Source: an uncultured Prevotella sp. (lineage in GTDB: Bacteria; Bacteroidota; Bacteroidia; Bacteroidales; Bacteroidaceae). From it: a DNA stretch of 64,000 nt. Made by a program: the position numbers and the translations under genes. Shown here in pieces: positions 26,418-34,833 of the stretch. Within the stretch, counting starts at the first letter, position 1, and each line of letters begins with the position of its first letter. The DNA is taken from contig CALUEY010000002.1 of NCBI GenBank assembly GCA_944319915.1, forward strand, positions 62,001 through 126,000, given 5' to 3'. The notes under the pieces were generated by a model, which was not told the origin of the DNA, did not search any database, and saw only the letters and a list, made by a program, of their open reading frames with translations.

Positions 26418-27189
26418 TGCTCATTGCCTTTCGGTGTATGCTGATGCTCATGCGGTCGTATATCTCCTTGGCCAGTGGGTCGTATGCAAGCGATCGGCTT
26501 TGGTCTCTTATTATGTTCTCGTCGTAGCGCATGGCCGGCCCCGTTTGTGCCTCGGCGGGCGGCATGGTGTGTACCTTGCGCGCCGTCTCGTCTATCAGCG
26601 GCAGCATGATGTCGAACGGAATGCCGTGCCTGGCCAGTATGTCGGAGGCCAGCGTATAGCAGTGGTTGGCAAAGTTGCATGCGAAGATGGCAGCCAGGTG
26701 CACCTGCTTCCTGTCGTCCGACGACATGGGCCACACCTTTCTGCTGATGCTCCCTGCCAGGTCTACCACGGCAGAGGCGGCGAAGTCGTCGTTGGCTTCA
26801 ACCAGGCAGGGTATGGAACTGAAGTCAACGTTGCGCTCCTTGCTGAACGTTTGCAGGGGGTAGAGCACCCCGTAGTGGAGCGCCATGCCCTTGAAGATGT
26901 CCATCGCCACGCTGCCTGCCGTGTGCAGGAACACCTTTTGCTCGCGCCCCTTGCATATCTGCGGTATCAGTTCAGGCAGGGCGGAGTCTTTCACTGCCAC
27001 TATGTATACGTCGGCATCGCCTTTTATGTCGCTTGTCTTGTTCGTGGGCGACCCTCCGCACATATCGGCCACTTGGCTGGCCGACTCCATGGTGCGGCTG
27101 TAAACCTGCATTATGTCGTGTCCGGCGGTTAGCAACGCGCGTCCCAGCTGGTATGCCAGCCTTCCTGCGCCTATAAGTATTATCTTCAT
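26410..27189 (-). CDS. Rossmann-fold and DUF2520 domain protein
   Basis: A 259-residue cytosolic protein. [16 protein letters not shown] is an N-terminal NAD(P)-binding loop, and the C-terminal half ([27 protein letters not shown]) matches DUF2520, a helical dimerisation domain like that of ketopantoate/6-phosphogluconate-type dehydrogenases. The substrate is unknown. First gene of the DUF2520-kdsC-maf operon, with a TACCTTTG promoter on the reverse strand at 27310-27317. Confidence 0.87.
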   Translation of the reverse strand: MKIILIGAGRLAYQLGRALLTAGHDIMQVYSRTMESASQVADMCGGSPTNKTSDIKGDADVYIVAVKDSALPELIPQICKGREQKVFLHTAGSVAMDIFKGMALHYGVLYPLQTFSKERNVDFSSIPCLVEANDDFAASAVVDLAGSISRKVWPMSSDDRKQVHLAAIFACNFANHCYTLASDILARHGIPFDIMLPLIDETARKVHTMPPAEAQTGPAMRYDENIIRDQSRSLAYDPLAKEIYDRMSISIHRKAMSND

Positions 27190-27309
27190 TGTAGTGTATC
27201 TGTGTTTGTTAAGGTTGGTTTGGGTATGTCTGCGCGGCAGTGCTTCAGCCTGCCATGCCCCGTCTGTGCGGGGCGTGCGCGGCCTTTGCGCCTTGTGGGG
27301 GGGTCAGTG

Positions 27310-27317
27310 CAAAGGTA
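27310..27317 (-). promoter_or_regulatory. Promoter -7 box of the DUF2520-kdsC-maf operon
   Basis: Reverse-strand TACCTTTG, leaving a leader of about 115 nt before ATG 27189. Confidence 0.6.
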
Positions 27318-27371
27318 AATGTTTTTGCTCAAAAATAAGGTGCCTGCGCTCGTTTATTAGAATATATTTAT

Positions 27372-27379
27372 TATTTTTG
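27372..27379 (+). promoter_or_regulatory. -7 box almost touching the FemAB-like start codon
   Basis: TATTTTTG ends 5 nt before ATG 27384, so the mRNA would have essentially no leader if this box is used. Confidence 0.45.
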
Positions 27380-27383
27380 CGGT

Positions 27384-28361
27384 ATGATAAATCAGCGGGT
27401 GACAATTTATGAAAGCTCCGACGGCCTGCCCCCCTTGGGCGACGGGAACTTCTTCCATAGCGAGGCGCTATTCCGCATTTACGAGAGCACCCCGAGGATG
27501 AAGCCTTACATGGTGGTGGTAAGCGGCGAGGATGGTGGAGTGGTCTGCCATCTGCTTGGGGTTGCGCGCCGCCGCGCTGTGACCCTGCCGCCTTTTTTCT
27601 ATTCCCATTGCATAGTGCTGGGTGAGGGTGGGTATGACTATGGAGGGCCACCCACGGAAAAGTTGTTCGGCCTTATGCTGGATGCCTTGACCCGGAAATT
27701 GCAGGGAAAGGTGCTTTACATAGAGTTCAGCCACTTGTGCTCCAAGATGTTTGGCTACGGCATATTCCGACGGTGCGGCTATTATCCCATCCATTGGCTC
27801 AACGTGAGCAACTCGCTCCACAGCAAGACCCCTGAGGAAAGGGTGGGGGCCAAGGTGCGCCGCCGCGTGGAGCGGGCTGTTGCCAAGGGCGTGGCCGTGG
27901 CTGAAGTGGATGGCGAGGCCGACATGGCCGACTTCGTGCGCCTGCTGAGGCGTCATAACATACTGAAGCCCAAGAGGTACATACCGGATGCGAGCTTCTT
28001 CAGCGGGCTGCAGCAGGCTGCCAGCGGGAAGCTCTTTTTGACAAGGTTCAAGGGGAAGGTTATAGGGTGCTGCGCGTGTGTGTTCTCGTCGGGCAATGCC
28101 TATTTGTGGTATCTTGCCTCGCTGCGCAAGTCATACGTGAGGCTGCATCCCGGGGCGGTGACGGTATGGCACGCCATAAAGCAAGCCCATGCCAGCGGTT
28201 ATGCCCACATCTGCTTCATGGACGTGGGTCTGCCGTTCCACAGAAGTCCTTACCGCGACTTCATCCTGCAGTTCGGGGGCAAGCCTGTGAGCACATACCG
28301 GTGGTTCCGCTTCTCGGTGCGGTGGGTCAATTCGTTGCTGGCTTGGTTCAATCGCGATTAG
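27384..28361 (+). CDS. FemAB/GNAT-fold acyltransferase-like protein
   Basis: A 325-residue cytosolic protein with no signal peptide. The layout resembles FemAB-type double-GNAT proteins: FFHSEALFRIYE and PYMVVV in the first half, and in the second a basic helix (RVGAKVRRRVERAVAKGV) followed by FLTRFKGKVIGCCACVF and GAVTVWHAIKQAHASGY, as in peptidoglycan-bridge and related aminoacyl or acyl transferases. The donor and acceptor are unknown. Monocistronic, with a hairpin terminator shared with hisB. Confidence 0.75.
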   Translation: MINQRVTIYESSDGLPPLGDGNFFHSEALFRIYESTPRMKPYMVVVSGEDGGVVCHLLGVARRRAVTLPPFFYSHCIVLGEGGYDYGGPPTEKLFGLMLDALTRKLQGKVLYIEFSHLCSKMFGYGIFRRCGYYPIHWLNVSNSLHSKTPEERVGAKVRRRVERAVAKGVAVAEVDGEADMADFVRLLRRHNILKPKRYIPDASFFSGLQQAASGKLFLTRFKGKVIGCCACVFSSGNAYLWYLASLRKSYVRLHPGAVTVWHAIKQAHASGYAHICFMDVGLPFHRSPYRDFILQFGGKPVSTYRWFRFSVRWVNSLLAWFNRD

Positions 28362-28364
28362 TGC

Positions 28365-28386
28365 CAGCCTCAGTTGTTTGAGGCTG
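28365..28386. terminator. Short bidirectional terminator
   Basis: A CAGCCTCA / TGAGGCTG stem with a 6-nt loop, in the 29-nt gap between convergent genes. Confidence 0.6.
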
Positions 28387-28390
28387 TTAA

Positions 28391-29464
28391 TTATAGCGCG
28401 CCCTTGGTGCTTGGCAGGTAGAAGTGGCTGACGTCGCGCCTTACGGCCATCTTTATGCTGCGGGCCAGGGCCTTGAATATTCCCTCAATCTTGTGGTGTT
28501 CGTTTGTTCCTTCAGCCTTGATGTTGAGGTTCATCAAGGCACTGTCGCTTAGGCTTTTGAAGAAGTGGTGGAACATTTCGGTGGGAACGTCGCCGATGCG
28601 CTCGCGCCTAAAGTCGGCATTCCATACCAGCCATGGTCGTCCCCCGAAGTCTAAGGCTACTGTGCAAAGGCAGTCGTCCATGGGCAGGCAGTAGCCGTAA
28701 CGCTCCGTGCCGCGCTTGTCGCCCAGTGCCTTGCGCAGGCATTCGCCCAGTGCGAGGGCGGTGTCTTCTATGGTGTGGTGCTCGTCCACGTTGAGGTCGC
28801 CGTGCGTCTTCACCGTCAGGTCTATGGCGCCGTGCTTGCCTATCTGTTCGAGCATGTGGTCGAAGAAGCCCAGCCCTGTGCTCACGTCGCACCGGCCGGA
28901 GCCATCGAGGCATAGGCTGACGTAAACGTCGGTCTCTTTCGTGGTGCGCCTAACCTCTGCGCGGCGTTCGCCGGCGAAGATGATTTCTGTTATCTTCTCC
29001 CATGTCATGCCGTCGCGGCCTATTATGAGCGCCTTGCAGCCAATGTTGTCGGCAAACTGGCGGTCGGTGTCGCGGTCGCCGATTACGTAGCTCCCGGCGA
29101 TGTCGTAGGCGGGGTTGTCCATGTATTTCCTCACAAGGGCGGTGCCAGGCTTGCGTGTTGGGGCGTTGTCGGCAGGGAAGTGGCGGTCAATGAGAATGTC
29201 GTCGAACGTCACGCCCTCGCCCTCAAGCGTTTGCAAGATAAAGTTGTGTACGGGCCAGAATGTCTCTTCGGGGAATGCCTCGGTGCCAAGCCCGTCTTGG
29301 TTGGACACCATCACGAAGTGGAAGTCGAGCTTCTTGCGTATGAAAGCGAGGCTGCCTATGGCCCCGGGAACGAACTTGAGCTTGGCGAAGGAGTCTATCT
29401 GCTCGTCGGCAGGCTCGGTTATTATTGTTCCGTCGCGGTCGATGAAGAGTATGCGCTTTTTCAT
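28391..29464 (-). CDS. hisB: Bifunctional histidinol-phosphatase / imidazoleglycerol-phosphate dehydratase
   Basis: A 357-residue cytosolic bifunctional enzyme of histidine synthesis. Residues 1 to about 165 are a HAD phosphatase ([20 protein letters not shown]) for histidinol phosphate. From about 170 the IGP dehydratase domain has metal-binding [11 protein letters not shown] and, near the end, [13 protein letters not shown] 29464 is chosen ([12 protein letters not shown]); 29476 would overlap the upstream stop. No other his genes are in the window. It is co-directional with, and 11 nt from, a membrane protein gene. Confidence 0.95.
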   Translation of the reverse strand: MKKRILFIDRDGTIITEPADEQIDSFAKLKFVPGAIGSLAFIRKKLDFHFVMVSNQDGLGTEAFPEETFWPVHNFILQTLEGEGVTFDDILIDRHFPADNAPTRKPGTALVRKYMDNPAYDIAGSYVIGDRDTDRQFADNIGCKALIIGRDGMTWEKITEIIFAGERRAEVRRTTKETDVYVSLCLDGSGRCDVSTGLGFFDHMLEQIGKHGAIDLTVKTHGDLNVDEHHTIEDTALALGECLRKALGDKRGTERYGYCLPMDDCLCTVALDFGGRPWLVWNADFRRERIGDVPTEMFHHFFKSLSDSALMNLNIKAEGTNEHHKIEGIFKALARSIKMAVRRDVSHFYLPSTKGAL

Positions 29465-29475
29465 ATTGCCTTGCA

Positions 29476-30453
29476 TTAAAGGTTTTCTTGCTTGCCGGCT
29501 GCCTTGTAGAGCTTGCGCTCTTCCTCCTGCGTTTCTATTGAGCCATACATATAATACGCTGTGAACAGGGCCGACATACGTATGTAGGCTTGCATGAATC
29601 CGGCCATGAAAAACACCACGGCCGATACGTAGGTGATGTATCCGGGCATGCCGAGCGGGTCGCCTTGGAGCACACCAATGTTGGCTTGGTAGCTTGCCGT
29701 GGCAAGTAGCATGGCAGGAAGCGCCAGTATGTATTCGGCCACTACTATCACGATGCAGCTCACGAGCATCACTATGAGCATGAAGCCGTAATGTTTGAGG
29801 GCTGTAGGGTAGTCGGCGGCAAGCAGTTTCCAGAAGTGCGTGTCAGTGCGGAAAACGTATTTGATGGCTATGAAGCCGAGGGGCATCATAATCAAGGCCA
29901 TCACTGCAAGCTCTGCGGAGATGGTGATGGTGGCCGCAGTCTGGCTTATGCTGCCGCCTGCGGCGAAGTGGATGGCGAGGTACGTCACGCCAAAAAAGAC
30001 GGCTGCGAGCACTATCCCGATGAGCAGGCAGCACAGGGCGGCTATGAGGCAGCGCACAAACATGGGCTTGTGGAGCGTAGGCTTCCACCACTTGCGGGGC
30101 GATGCGGCTGTGGCAAAGCCGCTTTTCAGCTGGCTCAAGCCGCAAGAATAAGTGGCCACTTCGAGCACTCCGCCCACTATGGCGAGCACGCAAAACGTGC
30201 AAATCATGGCAATGATGCCCTTGGGCATGGCGTTGGCGATGGGGGCGGCCTCCAAGGTTTGTGTCATCACCTTGGGTATGTATGTGGTGGCTATGGTGCA
30301 TATCGCGCTGCACGCAATGGCGTAGAGCAATGCAAAATGCCATGAGGCGGCTATCGTTTTCCTGAATTTTGCGGTATAAAGTCCGTAGCCCTCCTTTATG
30401 CAGGCACTTGCGCTGCGGCTCTTCATCAGGATGCCCTGAGTCTGATTCTCCAT
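29476..30453 (-). CDS. Multipass membrane protein of unknown function
   Basis: A 325-residue inner-membrane protein with about six hydrophobic segments (for example [80 protein letters not shown]). I do not recognise the family. ATG 30453 is used because the reverse promoter (-7 box 30484-30491) excludes the ATG at 30486. hisB follows 11 nt later, so the two are likely co-transcribed. Confidence 0.78.
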   Translation of the reverse strand: MENQTQGILMKSRSASACIKEGYGLYTAKFRKTIAASWHFALLYAIACSAICTIATTYIPKVMTQTLEAAPIANAMPKGIIAMICTFCVLAIVGGVLEVATYSCGLSQLKSGFATAASPRKWWKPTLHKPMFVRCLIAALCCLLIGIVLAAVFFGVTYLAIHFAAGGSISQTAATITISAELAVMALIMMPLGFIAIKYVFRTDTHFWKLLAADYPTALKHYGFMLIVMLVSCIVIVVAEYILALPAMLLATASYQANIGVLQGDPLGMPGYITYVSAVVFFMAGFMQAYIRMSALFTAYYMYGSIETQEEERKLYKAAGKQENL

Positions 30454-30480
30454 AAATTTTGATATTATTCCTGTTGAGTG

Positions 30481-30511
30481 TTGCAAAGGTAATGTTTTTT
30501 TCGTATCTTTG
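30481..30511. promoter_or_regulatory. Overlapping divergent promoters
   Basis: Forward: TTG (30481-30483), 20-nt spacer, TATCTTTG (30504-30511) for the Gfo/Idh operon. Reverse: TACCTTTG (30484-30491) for the membrane protein-hisB unit. The reverse -7 box lies directly beside the forward -33 box, so only one can be occupied at a time. Confidence 0.65.
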
Positions 30512-30531
30512 CCTCACAATTAATACTAATT

Positions 30532-31515
30532 ATGAAAATATTGAAGTGGGGCTTCATAGGGTGCGGCGAGGTCACCGAAACGAAGAGCGGCCCTGCATTT
30601 TCTGAGGTTGAAGGCTCTTTGGTGGAGGCCGTGATGAGCCGAAGCGAGGACAAGGCAAGGGGCTATGCAGAGCGCCACCGCATAGCCAAGTGGTATACAG
30701 ATGCCCAGGAACTCATCGACGACCCTGATGTGAACGCCATCTACATAGCCACGCCGCCATCGAGCCACGCCACTTTCGCCATCATGGCCATGAGGGCGGG
30801 TAAGCCGGTGTATGTTGAGAAGCCGTTGGCTGCCAACTATGAGGACTGCGCCCGCGTCAACAGGGTGAGCGCGCAGACGGGCGTGCCGTGCTTCGTTGCG
30901 TATTACCGCAGGTATCTGCCGTATTTCCAAAAGGTGAAGAGCTTGATTGACGACAAGGTGATAGGCGAGGTCATCAATGTGCAGGTTAGGTTCGCCGTGC
31001 CGCCGCGCGACCTTGACTATGGCCAGGGCGACCACCTGCCGTGGCGCTTGCAGCCCGACATCGCTGGCGGAGGCTATTTCTATGACCTCGCCCCTCACCA
31101 GCTCGATATGCTTCAGCACTTCTTCGGGGTGATAACCGAGGCCAACGGGATTTGCGCCAACCGTGGGGGATTATACAAGGCGGAAGACTCCGTAAGTGCG
31201 TGCTTCAGGTTTGAGAGCGGATTGCCAGGCAGCGGCTCATGGTGCTTCGTGGCGCACGAGTCGGCCAAGGAGGACCGCATAGAGGTCATTGGCAACCGTG
31301 GGCAGGTGAGCTTCTCGGTGTTCAATTATGACCCAATAGTGCTCCATACGAGTGCCGGGATGGAGAGCATAACTGTGCCCAACCCTCCTTATGTGCAGTA
31401 TCCGCTGATAAAGAATGTCATAGAGCACTTGCAGGGTGTTGGCGTATGCACTTGCACGAGCGTTTCGGCTACGCCCGTTAACTGGGTTATGGACCAGATA
31501 TTGGGCAAGTTCTAA
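30532..31515 (+). CDS. Gfo/Idh/MocA family oxidoreductase
   Basis: A 327-residue cytosolic NAD(P)-dependent oxidoreductase. GFIGCGEVTE is the Rossmann loop, VEKPLAANYEDC carries the EKP catalytic/cofactor motif, and AGGGYFYDLAPHQLDML holds the C-terminal active-site His. Family members act on sugars and cyclitols; the substrate is unknown. First of a four-gene run with DUF4421, DUF1460 and YkvA-like genes (gaps of 12 nt, a 4-nt overlap and about 90 nt). Confidence 0.92.
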   Translation: MKILKWGFIGCGEVTETKSGPAFSEVEGSLVEAVMSRSEDKARGYAERHRIAKWYTDAQELIDDPDVNAIYIATPPSSHATFAIMAMRAGKPVYVEKPLAANYEDCARVNRVSAQTGVPCFVAYYRRYLPYFQKVKSLIDDKVIGEVINVQVRFAVPPRDLDYGQGDHLPWRLQPDIAGGGYFYDLAPHQLDMLQHFFGVITEANGICANRGGLYKAEDSVSACFRFESGLPGSGSWCFVAHESAKEDRIEVIGNRGQVSFSVFNYDPIVLHTSAGMESITVPNPPYVQYPLIKNVIEHLQGVGVCTCTSVSATPVNWVMDQILGKF

Positions 31516-31527
31516 CAGTGCTGGCCG

Positions 31528-32601
31528 ATGTCGCGAATGTTGCCTCTCGCACTGGCTATTGCCTTTGGGGCATTGTTGCAGGCTGTCGCCGCGGACGGCG
31601 GTGAAAAACGCATCGGCCTGCTTAAGAGGATAGTGAGGGGCTTCAGTGCGATAGACACGAATTATATAGAACCGCAGCATTATAATTTCACGGTAATGAT
31701 GCAGACCACCTTCAATTACGACTTTTACCGGTTGAGGAGCAATTCGGGGCAGAGTGTGTCGCTTTCACCCGACATGGCGATGCGCGTCGGCCCTTACCTG
31801 GGATGGCGGTGGTTCTTCCTTGGCTATACGTTTGACCTTAAGAACCTTGGCTTGTTTAATGGTGGGCGGAAGCGGGAGATAGAGTTCAGCATTTACAGCT
31901 CGCAGGTTGGGATAGACCTTTTCTACCGACGCACGGGCAGCGACTACAAGATACGCAATGCCTACATGGGCGAGGGGGTGGATGTTGGCGGACTTGTCGA
32001 CTTGCCTTTCGACGGGATAAACGTAGGAATTACTGGCGTAAACCTTTATTATATATTCAACCACAAGCGGTTCTCTTACCCAGCGGCTTTCGCGCAGAGC
32101 ACTTGCCAAAAGGTGAGTTGCGGCTCGTGGATGGCCGGGGTGGGCTATACAAGCAACAGCATCGAACTGGACTATCGGAAGTTGCAGGACGTTGTGGCAG
32201 GCCATTGCTCTTCTGGGGAGGTCAAGATCGACAGTGGCCTGATGTTCAACAGCGTTAAGTATTATGATATAAGCCTTACTGGCGGCTATGCTTATAACTG
32301 GGTATTTGCCAAGCACTGCTTGTTTTGTGCCAGTGCATCGCTGGCTCTGTCTTATAAGCACTCACAGGGCGACATGGCCGAAAACAATGACCATGGGTTT
32401 AGCTTCGACAATGTTAACGTGGATGGCATAGGGAGATTTGGCCTTGTTTACAACAACACGCGTTGGTATGCGGGTGCGAGCGCCATCTTGCATTCGTATA
32501 ATTACCGCAAGACGCGCTTCGCCACAAACAATATTTTCGGGAGCCTTAACTTTTATGTTGGCTATAATTTTGGGCTTAAAAAGGGTTATAGAAAGAAATG
32601 A
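31528..32601 (+). CDS. DUF4421 family outer-membrane-like protein
   Basis: A 357-residue exported protein with a signal peptide (LPLALAIAFGALLQAVAADG). The body is rich in alternating aromatic beta strands ending in YNFGLKKGY, as in a beta-barrel, and matches DUF4421 (DTNYIEPQHYNFTVMMQT near the N-terminus). Function unknown; an outer-membrane location is inferred. The stop overlaps the next start (ATGA). Confidence 0.82.
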   Translation: MSRMLPLALAIAFGALLQAVAADGGEKRIGLLKRIVRGFSAIDTNYIEPQHYNFTVMMQTTFNYDFYRLRSNSGQSVSLSPDMAMRVGPYLGWRWFFLGYTFDLKNLGLFNGGRKREIEFSIYSSQVGIDLFYRRTGSDYKIRNAYMGEGVDVGGLVDLPFDGINVGITGVNLYYIFNHKRFSYPAAFAQSTCQKVSCGSWMAGVGYTSNSIELDYRKLQDVVAGHCSSGEVKIDSGLMFNSVKYYDISLTGGYAYNWVFAKHCLFCASASLALSYKHSQGDMAENNDHGFSFDNVNVDGIGRFGLVYNNTRWYAGASAILHSYNYRKTRFATNNIFGSLNFYVGYNFGLKKGYRKK

Positions 32602-33488
32602 TAGCGTTCAGACATATATTCATTTTGGCCTTTCTGGCCGTCACAACGGTAGGTTCGGCCGCTTTGCCGCAGCGGCATTACGCTTCTGAAACCGACTTCC
32701 TGCCGGTTGACAGCATGCTCGTGGAACGGCTGTTGGCTGAGGCCAAGGCATTGCCGTCGGGCGAAAACAAGGTTCTTTTTTTCGCCCGTAAGTTCTTGGG
32801 CAGGCCTTACGTTGCCCATACATTGGAAATAAACGATGATGAGCGGCTTGTTGTGAACACGCGCCAACTTGATTGTACTACACTCGTAGAAACGGTTACT
32901 GCCCTTGTACTGTGTGATGGCAGGGGGCAATCCTCGTTCCACGATTATGCTGCCATGCTGCAGTCTCTGCGCTATAGGCAAGGCGTGATGTCGGGGTATG
33001 CCAGCCGCCTGCATTATTTCAGCGACTGGATTGCAGACAAGCAGGCCATGGGCTTTGTTGATGACGTGCAGGGGCCTGTGCCGCCTTTTGCTGCCGTGAA
33101 GACGCTGCGCATCGATTACATGAGCACACATAGCGGCTCTTATAAGGCCTTGCGGCTCCACCCGGAGCTTTTGGCTGATATCTCAAGGCAGGAAAAAAAA
33201 CTTTCTGGCTGCTCTTTCCGATACATTCCTAAGTCGCAGGTACTAGACAACTCCGTGATGCGCAATGTCGTGAAGGACGGTGATATCATTGCCATCGTCA
33301 GCGGCAAGCGCGGCTTGGACATCGCCCACCTCGGCTTTGTCGTGTGGCGGGCGGACGGCCTTCACCTGCTCAATGCCTCGATGATACATCGCAAGGTGGT
33401 GGAAGAGCCAATGACGCTTTACCGTTACTTACAGAAGCATACAAGTCATTTGGGCATTCGCATAGTGAGAATCTCAGCTAAAAGATGA
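32598..33488 (+). CDS. DUF1460 N-acetylmuramoyl-L-alanine amidase-like protein
   Basis: A 296-residue exported protein (signal peptide HIFILAFLAVTTVGSA). FFARKFLGRPYVAHTLE and QLDCTTLVETVTAL match DUF1460, an NlpC/P60-like cysteine peptidase fold in which this Cys is the nucleophile. The His is likely in DIAHLGFV. Characterised relatives cleave peptidoglycan fragments at the muramoyl-alanine bond. Translationally coupled to the DUF4421 barrel protein, which suggests a cell-envelope role for the pair. Confidence 0.88.
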   Translation: MIAFRHIFILAFLAVTTVGSAALPQRHYASETDFLPVDSMLVERLLAEAKALPSGENKVLFFARKFLGRPYVAHTLEINDDERLVVNTRQLDCTTLVETVTALVLCDGRGQSSFHDYAAMLQSLRYRQGVMSGYASRLHYFSDWIADKQAMGFVDDVQGPVPPFAAVKTLRIDYMSTHSGSYKALRLHPELLADISRQEKKLSGCSFRYIPKSQVLDNSVMRNVVKDGDIIAIVSGKRGLDIAHLGFVVWRADGLHLLNASMIHRKVVEEPMTLYRYLQKHTSHLGIRIVRISAKR

Positions 33489-33577
33489 AGCAGGCGAGTG
33501 GAGAGCGAGCTTGCTCGCAATTCCACGGCGCCGGTTTGTTTGAAAAAGACAACGATAACTTAAAATTATATGCTATT

Positions 33578-33961
33578 ATGGAATTACCTGATTTCATGAG
33601 TTATGCCAACCGCTTCTCCGCAAACGACTTTGTGGACAAGATTTCCCGCATTGCCAAGCGGGCTGGCGCAAAATTGGTTTATGCCGCGTTTATTTTGTAT
33701 TACACGCTGCAGAGCGACAAGGTTTCAAAGAAAGACAAGGCCATCATCATTGGTGCGCTTGGCTACATGATCAGCCCGCTCGATGTCGTGCCAGACGCAA
33801 TTCCCATCGTGGGGCTTACCGATGACCTCACGGTGTTGCTCTATGTGCTGAAGAAAGTGTGGGGCGACGTTGACCCGGATGTGAAAGCCAAGGCAAAGGA
33901 GAAGCTTTCCAAGTGGTTTGACGAGGACGAGATAGCCGAAATAGACGACGTGCTTAAGTGA
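33578..33961 (+). CDS. YkvA family (DUF1232) small membrane protein
   Basis: 127 residues. The core KAIIIGALGYMISPLDVVPDAIPIVGLTDD is the DUF1232 signature. One to two membrane segments are expected. ATG 33578 is chosen; the frame is open upstream to 33485 but that part is low in family similarity. Function unknown. Last gene of the Gfo/Idh operon, or separately expressed. Confidence 0.88.
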   Translation: MELPDFMSYANRFSANDFVDKISRIAKRAGAKLVYAAFILYYTLQSDKVSKKDKAIIIGALGYMISPLDVVPDAIPIVGLTDDLTVLLYVLKKVWGDVDPDVKAKAKEKLSKWFDEDEIAEIDDVLK

Positions 33962-33974
33962 CATTCATCCGTGA

Positions 33975-34019
33975 GGCGGCGGCGCATGGCTTCCCTATGC
34001 TGGTGCCATGCGTGCCGCC
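33975..34019. terminator. Bidirectional hairpin
   Basis: GGCGGC and GCATGGC pair with GCCATGC and GCCGCC between convergent genes. There is no clear T-tract on either side. Confidence 0.55.
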
Positions 34020-34023
34020 TTGC

Positions 34024-34833
34024 CTATGGCTCGAAACGTATGTAGGCACGGTCGTCAAAAGAGTTGCTGCCTTCCATGCAGCCTTTGGTGGCCTTGTATC
34101 TGCCTATGTTGAGAGGGTCGGAGCGAAGTTGCGTTTGCAATGCCTGCTCAGACTCAGCCAGTGTCGGCTTGAGGAAAGGATAGCCATCGCTGGCCAAGAC
34201 TATGCTCTTTGTTTCACAGGGTACTGAGATTATACGCACCTTTTCCATTGGTATGTCGAATCCGTCTATGACGGCATATTCAACGTTTTGTCCTGCCATG
34301 CTTGCCACGAGGTCGGCGAGGATGCTTTTTCTTGCAGTGTCATCGTGCCTTAGGCTTGATAAGGTGGCCGTGCCTTCTTCAATCATCTTTTTAGCCGTCT
34401 CTGCGCGTTTCCCAGCAATGGCTTCCTCGCATGGCTTGGGGTTCTCGTACAAAGCATTGTCCACGAGGCATTGGCAGTCGCCCACCATCCATACCTCATG
34501 CCTTTCCATGCAGTAAACCACGCAACTTGCCGTTGCCCGGTCTTCTGGATGCTCTGTGAGGCGAGGCAGCAGCTCGCAGGGATAGTGGCTTCTGACGTAT
34601 GCCGATGCCCCACAGCAAAATTCCCTGCACGTCATGTTCTTCTCGGCCTGCCTTATGTATTCGGCGATGAGCGTCATGCAGTATCGGCCGTTGGTGGCAT
34701 TTGGTGTCAGGCGCAGGGTTGATTTGCTCGTGCTGCCGTCTATCACTGCTATGAAGCCGTCAGTAGCCACTATGCCGTCCTCTGCCTCTGTCGTGGGGCT
34801 TTTTGCCACTATGCTTTGTTCTATTATCCTCAT
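34024..34833 (-). CDS. PP2C-like phosphatase
   Basis: A 269-residue soluble protein. FIAVIDGST, VVYCMERHEVWMVGD, VLASDGYP and SFDDRAYI fall where the metal-binding Asp residues of PPM/PP2C Ser/Thr phosphatases are expected, though the DGHGG motif is replaced by DGST. A Cys-rich middle is unusual. Its start lies 74 nt inside the 3' end of the ygiQ-family gene, giving one of the longer gene overlaps in the window. Assignment as a phosphatase is likely but not certain. Confidence 0.65.
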   Translation of the reverse strand: MRIIEQSIVAKSPTTEAEDGIVATDGFIAVIDGSTSKSTLRLTPNATNGRYCMTLIAEYIRQAEKNMTCREFCCGASAYVRSHYPCELLPRLTEHPEDRATASCVVYCMERHEVWMVGDCQCLVDNALYENPKPCEEAIAGKRAETAKKMIEEGTATLSSLRHDDTARKSILADLVASMAGQNVEYAVIDGFDIPMEKVRIISVPCETKSIVLASDGYPFLKPTLAESEQALQTQLRSDPLNIGRYKATKGCMEGSNSFDDRAYIRFEP

